Assembly (NCBI GenBank): GCA_026416715.1
Contig: JAOAEQ010000020.1
Coordinates: forward strand, 8,988-72,987
Direction: 5' to 3'
Length of the DNA stretch: 64,000 bases
Source of the DNA: a bacterium
GTDB taxonomy: Bacteria > UBP4 > UBA4092 > JAOAEQ01
Below are positions 9,228-17,291 of this stretch, piece after piece (within the stretch, counting starts at the first letter, position 1; every line of letters begins with the position of its first letter). The notes beneath the pieces were generated by a model. The model did not search any database. It was not told the origin of the DNA and saw nothing but the letters and a program-made list of their open reading frames with translations. The translations under genes and the position numbers were made by a program.

Positions 9228-12200
9228 TTAACTAGAAATTTTTATGTTATCCAAATATAATACCGCTACTGTAGCAGGATTATCACGAATCGAAATCGTG
9301 TTTAATGCCTCTGGAGTTCCTGGAACCCGAGCTGCAGTAACTACCTTATTTCCATCTACATATCCATTAACTACCGCATTGGTTAAATCAACCTCATACT
9401 TAATATGAACCCATTTCCCTAACTGATACGGCACTGATTCGCCTTGGAGCCGCAAACTAGCTTGGGTTCCATCTTCCGGAGTATGGATAACCGTATGTAC
9501 TGCTTTCCGGAAGTCTTCGTCCGCTTCAAGATATACACCTAAAAAATATTTATTTTTCTTTTCACAACATAAATCGAATTCAATGGTAAATTTCCCGGTC
9601 GCATTCGGGAACCGACAGCGATAATGCGTTGACCCGCTTCCTTCCTTCTTTTCAAATTTTAATGCGTTTCCAGTATCATTTGCACGAACTGAGTTTTGTA
9701 CCTGAATCGTTGCATAAGCAAACTCGCCGTTCCACCCAGCGGGTCGCATACCAGATGATTCGCTATCAAAATCTTGTTCGAAAATTACGCCAGGAGCCGT
9801 TGGTGCACTAACCGAAGTAATCGGAGCGGTGACTTCCGATGGTGCTACAACCGGTTCTGTCGGTGGTACAGGAGTAGGTGTCGGTGGTGGAGTAGGTGGT
9901 GGTGGAGCTGTCGAAGTAGGTTCGGGTGCTGGAGGTGTTTTCTTTTGCCGTTCTTTTTCCGCTTCCTGTTGAGTTTTCAGCGATTTGCGAGCGAACTCTG
10001 CTTTCCGTTTCGGGTCAGGGTTGTTCGGATCAATCTGGCTTGCTTGTAAAAATGAGGCGATTGCATCTTCAAATTTTCCTTGCTCCAGTTCATCCAGTCC
10101 TTTCTGGTACCACTTTTCATATTCCTGCTGTTTAGCAGCTGCTTTTTCTCGTTCTTCACGTTCTTTAGCTTCTCGTTCTGCAGCTAATTTCGCTTCCAGT
10201 TCTCGTTTCTTCTTTCCGCCAAATAACGAAAATCCTTTCTTCTTTTCCGCAACAGTGGGTTTTGTCGGCGCTGGTGTCACTTTGGCTGGTTCAGGAGCAG
10301 ATTCCGAGACTACTGCCGCTTTAACTTTAACTGGTTTCGGTTTCCGTTCCCGGGATAGTATACTTTTCATTATTGTTGGAACAATAAAAATTAAGCCAGC
10401 TATTATTAAAATACCCGCACCTATATATATAATCCAATTCCAGAGTTTGCTCTTTTTTGCCTGTTCGATTTCTTTTATTTTTAATTCCGCGTTTGCAATA
10501 GCTTCTTTTGCTTCGATATGGTTTGGATCTTCGCGTAAAATTTGTTGCCATTGTTCAATCGCTTGATTAATGATATCAATATCACTCTGCGCAGCACCGG
10601 ATGCGTAAAGGTTACGCGCTTCTTTATATTTTTTATCCAATTCTGCAGTTTTATCCGCTTTAGCTTTCAATTCTTCTTTTTTAGTATCCGGTAATGGTGC
10701 TAGACGTTCTTTCGCTAAAGCGATGTAGAGTGTCGCGCGTGGATCACGGGGATCAATTCTTAAAACCTGATTCCAAGTTTCGACTGCTGCTAAATAATTG
10801 GCTTGCTCCCATAAATTCATCGCTTTTGCATTTAATGCATCTACCTCTTTTCGTTTCGCTTCTTCTTCAGCAATTCGTCGTTTCTGTTCTTCGAGCACCA
10901 ACCGTGATTCTTCGCTTAATTTTTCGTGCGCTTCTTGCAATCGCTGAATTGCTTTCGTATTATCCGCCTGAAGTTGCAACAATCGTTCTAATTGGAGAAT
11001 CGCTTGGTCATATTGTTTTTTTGCAAATAACTCTTCTGCACGGTCTGCAATTGCGGTAAGTTCCCGTTTCTTTTGTTCTTCTTGCTCAGGAGTTAATGCT
11101 ATCTGCGGTCGAACTTCACCGGCACGAACTATCCGTAAATCAGTATATCCTTCAGCTTTCAATTTTGGGATTAATCCAGCAGCTTCTGTTTCTGAATTAA
11201 ATGCACCTATGAGCAGGTTATATAGTGGTTCTTCAGCTTCAACAAAAACAGGCCAAAATCCTTTCGCTTCAAGTTTTGCTTTTTGTAATAACGCTTCTTT
11301 CTGGTCAGGAAACGATGCAATGAATACTCGGTATACGATTTTGGTTACCGCTGGCGGTGGTGCGCCACCAGCACCACCAGCGAAAATCCAGAAATCACCG
11401 GTTAATCCCGGGAACACCAATCCACGTTGCGGATCTTTCAACGCGGCAACAATCCGTTGCGCTGTCGTTATACTCGGAAAAGGACCAAGACGTACTTTCT
11501 GATAATTCTGTTCCTGATTAATAACGACATTAGTAAATCCGAGTTTCTCGATTGCTTTCTTAACCGCTTGCGCATTTGATTCAACTCGATACGCACCTAT
11601 CTGAATCCAGTAATTCCCAACACCAATAGGTGTTCCTGGCGGTTGAGCTGCGGTAACCCCAGTTATCGGGACTGATTTAATTGCTTTTAGGTTACTATCC
11701 ATAATCCAGCATCCACTAAAATCCGGTGAAACGAGCCGAGCATTAATATCATTCGCTAGATTAACCGCATCGTCAATCGTATTGAAATTACCGACCTGAA
11801 CGCGATAATACTGTCCATCAAACACAATATTAATTCCACTATAACCTAGCGAAGCTAATTGCGATTTTATTCCATTCGCTTTACTTTCGGAAGAAAATGC
11901 GGCAATTTGCACCCGATATGTTACCGGTGCCGCAGATGAAGTTGCAGTAATGCCCGTAGACCATTTCTGGAGAGGAGCATTAGTGAACTGCGCGATGTAT
12001 AATGTTGTTCCGTCAGGAGTAATAGCTATCCCACGCGGAGAACGAAATCCGGGAGTACCGCCGACAATATCCGTTTCAAAAATACCAGTTGATGAGAAAA
12101 CTTTAATTCGATCAGCGCCGGTTTCTGCGATATAAATTCTCCCTTCTTTATCCAGCTCAACAGCTCCCGGTCGAGATAAATTTGAAGCCACTGTTCCAAC

Positions 12201-12896
12201 AAGTTGATATTGAACGCGATTACCCGAAATTTTGCCAGCGAATTTTAATACTTCCCCGGGGTTTTCAGCGGTAATATAGACCGTTGCGCCGTCTGGAGTA
12301 ACCGTGATACCGCGAAACATTGACCGACTACCAACGATAGTAACTGGACTCCCTTCTAGTTCGTTTCCATCAGCATCTAGAACATGAAATGCGTTACCGG
12401 TTTTTTCAGCGATAAAAATATGTCCGGAATCGGATATAGCTATATCGCCGAGTGAATATTTTAAGGTTATCCCTGGTAATGCTGTTCCGAAGGCATTATA
12501 TTTATAAATTCGTTTCGGGCTGATCATTGCATCGTCAGAAATATAAATTATTCCTTGTTTATCAATGGCAATTCCGGATGGATTTTCGAGTTTAACCGCA
12601 TTACCTAAATGGTCGAGTCCAGAATTGATTGGTGAAAAGCTCGCTTCTTGTCCATCGGGCATATATATTCGTATTTCATGGTCGGAATATGCGGCAACCC
12701 AAACTTTTCCATCAGGTGCGACCGTAACAAACTGAGCACCGTTCATATTTCTACCGAAATTCGATTCGAATTGGAATGCTGGAAAACCCAAAATAGCAAA
12801 GATAACGCAGCCGAACAATGTTATTGAAATCGTACGTAACAGCCGTAGTCTTGATAAGTTACGAGCGGAAATGTTTAGCATTAAATGAAATCGCAT
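9228..12896 (-). CDS. NHL propeller / SPOR / TPR / jelly-roll membrane protein
   Basis: A 1222-residue protein with a good start (AGGAG, nine bases before ATG). Domains in order: hydrophobic signal anchor (about 22-42); NHL-like six-bladed propeller (55-315) with repeated GIAITPDG-type strands; three SPOR-like repeats (about 325-395, 427-505, 520-592), each with a V-x-I-A/G-x-F core; TPR and charged coiled-coil (605-815); a membrane helix (818-843, WNWIIYIGAGILIIAGLIF); a Lys/Glu-rich stretch and one more TPR (850-970); a Pro/Thr-rich linker (985-1035); and a concanavalin-like jelly-roll (1037-1222) ending YLDNIKISS. SPOR domains bind denuded peptidoglycan, which places residues 55-815 in the periplasm. 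The C-terminal part would then be cytoplasmic, which is odd for a jelly-roll. It follows the divergent BMC gene region and precedes the CHC2-TPR gene by 92 bases, probably one transcript. Confidence 0.85.
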   Translation of the reverse strand: MRFHLMLNISARNLSRLRLLRTISITLFGCVIFAILGFPAFQFESNFGRNMNGAQFVTVAPDGKVWVAAYSDHEIRIYMPDGQEASFSPINSGLDHLGNAVKLENPSGIAIDKQGIIYISDDAMISPKRIYKYNAFGTALPGITLKYSLGDIAISDSGHIFIAEKTGNAFHVLDADGNELEGSPVTIVGSRSMFRGITVTPDGATVYITAENPGEVLKFAGKISGNRVQYQLVGTVASNLSRPGAVELDKEGRIYIAETGADRIKVFSSTGIFETDIVGGTPGFRSPRGIAITPDGTTLYIAQFTNAPLQKWSTGITATSSAAPVTYRVQIAAFSSESKANGIKSQLASLGYSGINIVFDGQYYRVQVGNFNTIDDAVNLANDINARLVSPDFSGCWIMDSNLKAIKSVPITGVTAAQPPGTPIGVGNYWIQIGAYRVESNAQAVKKAIEKLGFTNVVINQEQNYQKVRLGPFPSITTAQRIVAALKDPQRGLVFPGLTGDFWIFAGGAGGAPPPAVTKIVYRVFIASFPDQKEALLQKAKLEAKGFWPVFVEAEEPLYNLLIGAFNSETEAAGLIPKLKAEGYTDLRIVRAGEVRPQIALTPEQEEQKKRELTAIADRAEELFAKKQYDQAILQLERLLQLQADNTKAIQRLQEAHEKLSEESRLVLEEQKRRIAEEEAKRKEVDALNAKAMNLWEQANYLAAVETWNQVLRIDPRDPRATLYIALAKERLAPLPDTKKEELKAKADKTAELDKKYKEARNLYASGAAQSDIDIINQAIEQWQQILREDPNHIEAKEAIANAELKIKEIEQAKKSKLWNWIIYIGAGILIIAGLIFIVPTIMKSILSRERKPKPVKVKAAVVSESAPEPAKVTPAPTKPTVAEKKKGFSLFGGKKKRELEAKLAAEREAKEREEREKAAAKQQEYEKWYQKGLDELEQGKFEDAIASFLQASQIDPNNPDPKRKAEFARKSLKTQQEAEKERQKKTPPAPEPTSTAPPPPTPPPTPTPVPPTEPVVAPSEVTAPITSVSAPTAPGVIFEQDFDSESSGMRPAGWNGEFAYATIQVQNSVRANDTGNALKFEKKEGSGSTHYRCRFPNATGKFTIEFDLCCEKKNKYFLGVYLEADEDFRKAVHTVIHTPEDGTQASLRLQGESVPYQLGKWVHIKYEVDLTNAVVNGYVDGNKVVTAARVPGTPEALNTISIRDNPATVAVLYLDNIKISS

Positions 12897-13310
12897 AAAA
12901 AATTTCTCCTAAAAAATGAATTTGTCGATAAAATATAACACTTTATCTTACTCAAAAGTCAGTCATTCGTCAAGTGTTTAGTGATAGATTGATTAGATTT
13001 AATGAAATTCACGATAGATTTCGTGGGGACGAAGGAGATTAACCTAAAGATAGACCACAGCGGCGTTAGGGCGGAGAAGAAATATCATGCCATTCGGGAC
13101 TAACGGTCTACGGTTATCTATCACAATCCAGTCATAAATATCTAGGTTAGTATCAATCATCTGAATCAACGGATATTAACAAGAAGGAATTGTGCAATAC
13201 TAATTTCCAACGGTGCTGAGCACACGGTTGGTAACCATTTAGAGTTAAAAATTCTTTTCAGGCTAATGTTTGATTGATTTTGAATTAGGCAAAAATATAT
13301 TTATCTTTAG
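12897..13310. other. Divergent intergenic region
   Basis: No coding frame of note. It separates the minus-strand NHL/SPOR gene from the plus-strand shell-protein gene and must carry promoters for both. The only clear structure is the nested inverted repeat at 13048-13122, listed separately. No T-tract terminator or known riboswitch signature was recognised. Confidence 0.55.
13048..13122 (+). repeat. Nested inverted repeat, possible structured leader RNA
   Basis: CGTTAG (13064-13069) pairs with CTAACG (13100-13105), which is directly followed by GTCTA (13106-13110) able to pair with TAGAC (13051-13055). GATAGA (13049-13054) can alternatively pair with TCTATC (13117-13122), giving two mutually exclusive outer stems. 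The segment is more GC-rich than its surroundings. It could be a folded 5' leader of the shell-protein gene about 190-240 bases downstream, or chance. No known class is matched. Confidence 0.3.
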
Positions 13311-13364
13311 TTGATATCTATGGTACAATTCATAGTTAAACCTAACGTCTTTTATTTAGATTTT

Positions 13365-13919
13365 ATGCATAAATCTATCGGGTTATTAGAGTTTAGAAGT
13401 ATTGCGAAAGGAATCGAATCTGCTGATGCGATGGTTAAAACCGCTCCGGTAGATTTGATTATTGCAGGAACATTATGTCCTGGGAAATATATTGCTGTCG
13501 TGAGCGGAGAAGTGGCGGCGGTAGAATCAGCGGTTCGTGCTGGAGCTGCGCTTGGTCGGGAAGAGTTAGTTGATGAATTAGTTATTGCCAATGTTCATCC
13601 GGATATATTTCCGGCATTAACCGCAAGTACTGATATTAACCTAAATGAGATCCAGTCGGTTGGGATTATTGAAACATTTTCAATAGCCGCTTCCGTTGCT
13701 GCAGCAGATTTAGCGGCGAAAGCCGCAAATGTAAAATTGATTGAAGTCCGACTCGCGCGCGGACTTGGCGGGAAATCGTTTGTCTGCTTAGCCGGGACGG
13801 TTGCTGAAGTTCGAGCAGCGGTTGAAGCTGGTTCCCAGTATGCGAAAGATCAAGGGTTATTAGTCAGTTCAGTGGTAATCCCATCCGCACACCCTTCCTT
13901 ACTAGAAAAACTATTATAA
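13365..13919 (+). CDS. PduT-like tandem-BMC shell protein (BMC-T)
   Basis: Two bacterial microcompartment (Pfam BMC) domains in tandem, the first beginning SIGLLEFRSIAKGIESADAM and the second SVGIIETFSIAASVAAADLA. I start at the ATG 13365, giving 184 residues with the family-typical MHKSIGLLE; ATG 13320 or TTG 13311 would add 15-18 unexplained residues. No Shine-Dalgarno site helps. The TLCPGKY loop carries a cysteine matching the PduT cysteine that, three per trimer, binds a [4Fe-4S] cluster in the central pore. Such trimers tile the protein shell of metabolosomes and may conduct electrons. No other shell protein, encapsulated enzyme or vitamin B12 gene is near, so it is an orphan here. The identity is firm; its role is open. 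Confidence 0.9.
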   Translation: MHKSIGLLEFRSIAKGIESADAMVKTAPVDLIIAGTLCPGKYIAVVSGEVAAVESAVRAGAALGREELVDELVIANVHPDIFPALTASTDINLNEIQSVGIIETFSIAASVAAADLAAKAANVKLIEVRLARGLGGKSFVCLAGTVAEVRAAVEAGSQYAKDQGLLVSSVVIPSAHPSLLEKLL

Positions 13920-14057
13920 ATTAAAGACGTTCTGGCAAGTTAGCTAACAATAATTAACTCCAACCAACCATAAAATATAACTATGATTTTTGTATAAAAG
14001 TGGTTGTTTTTGCGAGAAATATAGAATTTAGATTTAGGTTTTGGAGTTTTTGAGAGT

Positions 14058-14696
14058 ATGTCTGATTTACTCTTGATATTTTTTGGTTCTTTTATCATTG
14101 GGTTGTCCGGAGCGATGATGCCAGGTCCGATGTTTACCGTAACGATAAGTCACGCTGCGAAACAGGGAGTTATTGCTGGACCGTTAGTCGTTCTCGGTCA
14201 TGCGATTTTAGAATCCGCGTTAGTTTTAGCAGTTGGCTTTGGATTAGGAAAATTATTGCTTATTAAAAGTGTTACTGCAGTTATCGGAATTTTCGGCGGC
14301 GCAATTCTACTCTGGATGGGATTTGGAATGATTCGAAACGTGAAATCGCTTACGTTGTCTTTTTCGATCAGTCAACCGAAGAATACTTCCCGGTCAATTA
14401 TTGACGGAATTATCACAAGTCTCGCAAATCCATATTGGTTCATTTGGTGGGCGAGTATCGGATTAGCATTAATCCTGAAAGCATGGGACATTGGGATGCT
14501 TGGTTTGATATTTTTCTTTTTCGGTCATATAGCATCCGATTTTGCCTGGTATACCGCAGTATCAACAGCGGTTGCGGCGGGAAAGAAAATTATGAATGAC
14601 ATAGCATACCGTGTAATGATAGGTATTTGCGGGATAATACTTATCGGATTTGGATTCTATTTTGGTTTCGATGGATTAAAGAAAATAATTCTCTAA
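14058..14696 (+). CDS. LysE/RhtB-family amino-acid exporter
   Basis: A 212-residue inner-membrane protein with five to six predicted helices and the LysE-family start GLSGAMMPGPMFTVTISHAA; the Pro-Gly-Pro in the first helix is diagnostic. The family exports lysine, threonine, homoserine or other small amino compounds using the proton gradient; the substrate cannot be inferred. The FWNPYW-like region reads SLANPYWFIWW, also typical. Its stop codon overlaps the next start by one base (TAATG at 14694-14698), implying translational coupling with the downstream secreted TIM-barrel protein. Confidence 0.88.
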   Translation: MSDLLLIFFGSFIIGLSGAMMPGPMFTVTISHAAKQGVIAGPLVVLGHAILESALVLAVGFGLGKLLLIKSVTAVIGIFGGAILLWMGFGMIRNVKSLTLSFSISQPKNTSRSIIDGIITSLANPYWFIWWASIGLALILKAWDIGMLGLIFFFFGHIASDFAWYTAVSTAVAAGKKIMNDIAYRVMIGICGIILIGFGFYFGFDGLKKIIL

Positions 14697-16147
14697 TGCA
14701 AAAAACATTTAGTATTATAGTAATTTTATTACTTTTTATATCAGAAGTTACTACTATGGGTCAATCGAATAATATTTTAGTTGTTGCAACAAATCAAAAT
14801 ATATATCATTGGAAAGCGGTTAATGTAGTTACGCGAGAATATCCGATAAACCTTGATGCGAGCGGATATAGAGCCATATATCTAGAGATGGATCAACCTG
14901 AAACAATACAGCTTGTTGATTTCGATAACGAAATCTGGGAATATCAAAAAACAGATTTAGAACCGCAGAAATCAGTCATAATACCATTTACTGCATTTAA
15001 GCTGATAGGGAATGTAAAGAATAAACATCTAGATACTTCTGACTTGAAATCAATCCGAATTATTAAGCCAGATCAAGTATATAGTCCTGTAATCATAAAA
15101 AAGCTCGGGTTTACTGATTCATTAGGAATATTCGGACCAACGATTAGTATCGACCCGTTATTCGAATTTTATAAACCTAAGTCTTGGCATGAATGGGCGA
15201 AAGACATCAAATCATTTGGATTTACTGCGGTTCGGCTAGTTATCGTTACCGATATCCCGATTGCTACTCAGCTGGAAATTGTTACTGCATTCCATCAGGA
15301 AGGACTGGGATGTGTTCTTCAGATATTCCCAACCACTGATTTCGCTGCATATGAACAACATCCAGAATGGCGACAACGGCTATTAAGTGGTGGGAGTAAA
15401 TATGATTGGCGGGTATATTTGTGTCCGAATCATTCGGAATTTGTTAAGTTTATGTGCGCTCGAATTGAACGAACACTTCGTCGGGTTCCATATGACGGGA
15501 TTCAATTAGCGGAACCGTGGTTTGAAGTCTGGGGCGGACCGTATGAAGATAATCCAGCGAAAGGCGGTTATGCTTGTTTATGCGATAGTTGTGTGAAAGA
15601 ATTCAGGAGATTTACCGGAGTAAATCCGCGCGATATGTTCGATGAAAAGAATAAATATTATTTTACAAAACCAGACAATAGGAACCTTTATGAACAATGG
15701 ATTGAGTTTCGGATAGATACCATCACTGCATTTTCAAAAAAGTTGTTTGATACGGCAAAACAAGCTCGACCGGGGATTAAAACGTTCGGGATGTATTTAT
15801 CCGATTGTCGAATTAAACTTGATGCGGTTCGAGAATATCAAGCGCAGGATTTGGAAAAGATTATTGATGTTGTTCAACCGGATGCGATAACCATACAAGA
15901 TGCTTGGCAGGACTGGACGCAACCGGATTTAAAACCGGATTTTATTTTAGCGTATGCAAACGCGTACGTTTCCCGAATTCGGAACCGAGCGAAATATCCG
16001 ATTATAATTCAAACGCATGCGGATATGGGTTCCCGGAAGGAAACGAAACGGGATTATCAATGGCTGCGACAATTTTCGGCGTATTCTAGACTTGGTGGAT
16101 TCGATGCCCCAAGCTATTATGAGTATAGTGTAGCTAATCTTAAATAA
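14696..16147 (+). CDS. Secreted glycoside-hydrolase-like TIM-barrel protein (first copy)
   Basis: I start at ATG 14696 (483 residues), because this gives a signal peptide (MQKTFSIIVILLLFISEVTT, cleavage near MGQS) and overlaps the upstream stop. Residues 25-150 look like a beta-rich accessory domain. Residues about 155-480 look like a (beta/alpha)8 barrel of the hypothetical glycosyl hydrolase group (GHL, related to GH10/GH42-like folds), with DGIQLAEPWFEVW, where a Glu is placed like a catalytic acid. This is followed by the cysteine motif CLCDSCVKEFRRFTG (C-x-C-x2-C), which may hold zinc. The same motif occurs in the gene at 17292. Substrate unknown; probably acts on carbohydrate outside the cytoplasm. 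Confidence 0.7.
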   Translation: MQKTFSIIVILLLFISEVTTMGQSNNILVVATNQNIYHWKAVNVVTREYPINLDASGYRAIYLEMDQPETIQLVDFDNEIWEYQKTDLEPQKSVIIPFTAFKLIGNVKNKHLDTSDLKSIRIIKPDQVYSPVIIKKLGFTDSLGIFGPTISIDPLFEFYKPKSWHEWAKDIKSFGFTAVRLVIVTDIPIATQLEIVTAFHQEGLGCVLQIFPTTDFAAYEQHPEWRQRLLSGGSKYDWRVYLCPNHSEFVKFMCARIERTLRRVPYDGIQLAEPWFEVWGGPYEDNPAKGGYACLCDSCVKEFRRFTGVNPRDMFDEKNKYYFTKPDNRNLYEQWIEFRIDTITAFSKKLFDTAKQARPGIKTFGMYLSDCRIKLDAVREYQAQDLEKIIDVVQPDAITIQDAWQDWTQPDLKPDFILAYANAYVSRIRNRAKYPIIIQTHADMGSRKETKRDYQWLRQFSAYSRLGGFDAPSYYEYSVANLK

Positions 16148-16198
16148 AACTCTACTTTCCAAAATATACCCCGTATAGATGCAGGGTTTCAAAAGCAT

Positions 16199-17140
16199 AT
16201 GAAATCCACGACGATGTTTATGATATCAGTAGTATCAGGGTTGAATTTCCTACCAAATTCATCATTTGCGAACGAGGAGAAGAACATGAAGCAGTTAACT
16301 TTGATGAGTTATAACATTCATATCTGCGTTCCAGATGGTTATCGGTTCGGTGAATATATTCCGACGCGAGAAGATGTTAAGAAAGTAGCGGAAACGATTC
16401 TATCTGCAACTCCGGATATCGTTGCTCTACAGGAGGTAGATAATCAGTTCGGCTCCCCGACAAATTCAAGAACTAATTATTTGAATCTAGCCAAAGAATT
16501 GGCTGGATTTACCGGATACTATTATGCGTTCGGTTCAACGATAGATGCTGATCCGCTCGCTATCGGAAGTAGCGCCGGATATATCGAATGGGGGAACGCG
16601 AAACGAACAACAACAAACGGGAATCCGCATGGAGAATATGGAAATGCGATGCTAAGCCGATATCCGATCAAACAGGTGCGGAATTTCGATTTGCCAAACC
16701 AACTAGGATATGAGAATCGAGCGTGTTTAAATGCACGGATTAAAATCGGAAAACAGCTATTTTCGATTTATGTTACGCATCTACAGCATAATAGCGCTCT
16801 TGACCGAGTAAACCAGATTCAAATGATTATGAAAATTATGCAACAGGATAGAACGAACAGTATCAAAATTCTGCTGGGAGATATGAATTACGACCCGGAT
16901 AAAGCGAAACGCGATGGAACCTATCAAGAAGAATTTGATGTTATTAAACCTATACTCGCAGCAGGATATATTGATTCTGCGGCATCAGTCGGGAATCCAG
17001 CGTTAACGTTTTCGGCGCGAAATCTTTTTGAACGAATAGATTATATTTTTGTGCCTAAAGAAGTTAAGGTTATTAAATCGTTTACTATCCCATCAACTAC
17101 ATCTGACCATATTCCATTAGTTACCGTAATTAGCTATTAA
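16199..17140 (+). CDS. Endonuclease/exonuclease/phosphatase (EEP) family protein
   Basis: A metal-dependent phosphodiesterase of the EEP (DNase I-like) fold. All catalytic blocks are visible: MSYNIHIC, LQEVDNQ, the strand YVTHLQH, LLGDMNYDPD, RIDYIFVP and TSDHIPLV. The 313-residue form starts with a weak signal-like segment ending SSFANEE. An ATG at 16286 has a good GAGGAG site seven bases before it and gives a 284-residue cytosolic form starting right at the domain. Both starts are plausible. Related proteins cleave DNA, inositol phosphates or sphingomyelin, and the substrate is not evident. It lies between two related TIM-barrel genes. Confidence 0.85.
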   Translation: MKSTTMFMISVVSGLNFLPNSSFANEEKNMKQLTLMSYNIHICVPDGYRFGEYIPTREDVKKVAETILSATPDIVALQEVDNQFGSPTNSRTNYLNLAKELAGFTGYYYAFGSTIDADPLAIGSSAGYIEWGNAKRTTTNGNPHGEYGNAMLSRYPIKQVRNFDLPNQLGYENRACLNARIKIGKQLFSIYVTHLQHNSALDRVNQIQMIMKIMQQDRTNSIKILLGDMNYDPDKAKRDGTYQEEFDVIKPILAAGYIDSAASVGNPALTFSARNLFERIDYIFVPKEVKVIKSFTIPSTTSDHIPLVTVISY

Positions 17141-17233
17141 TCAATATATAAATGAATATATAGTTATGTTGCGATTCAAGTTGCTTGGGTTGAAAATTAA
17201 AAACCCTGTATTTGTGATTTAATAGTGGAGTGT

Positions 17234-17262
17234 CTACGAACGAGATATTATCTCGTTCGTAG
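17234..17262. repeat. Near-perfect 14-bp palindrome
   Basis: CTACGAACGAGATA (17234-17247) and its exact reverse complement TATCTCGTTCGTAG (17249-17262) are separated by one base. No T-run follows on either strand (plus side continues TTACGCC), so it is a poor rho-independent terminator. It lies 93 bases after the EEP gene and 30 bases before the second TIM-barrel gene, where an RNA hairpin or a dimeric repressor operator would both make sense. Confidence 0.6.
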
Positions 17263-17291
17263 TTACGCCAGTACAAATTCGTTCTCATTAA

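Noticed and set aside
9985-10566. 193-codon open frame on the plus strand inside the NHL/SPOR/TPR gene
   Set aside because: It is the antisense reading of the Lys/Glu-rich and TPR region; the sense strand has clear domains, a start with a good ribosome site, and a natural codon pattern.
13041-13140. Cobalamin or other known riboswitch ahead of the shell-protein gene
   Set aside because: The conserved boxes of cobalamin, SAM or GEMM-type riboswitches are not visible; only simple inverted repeats are.
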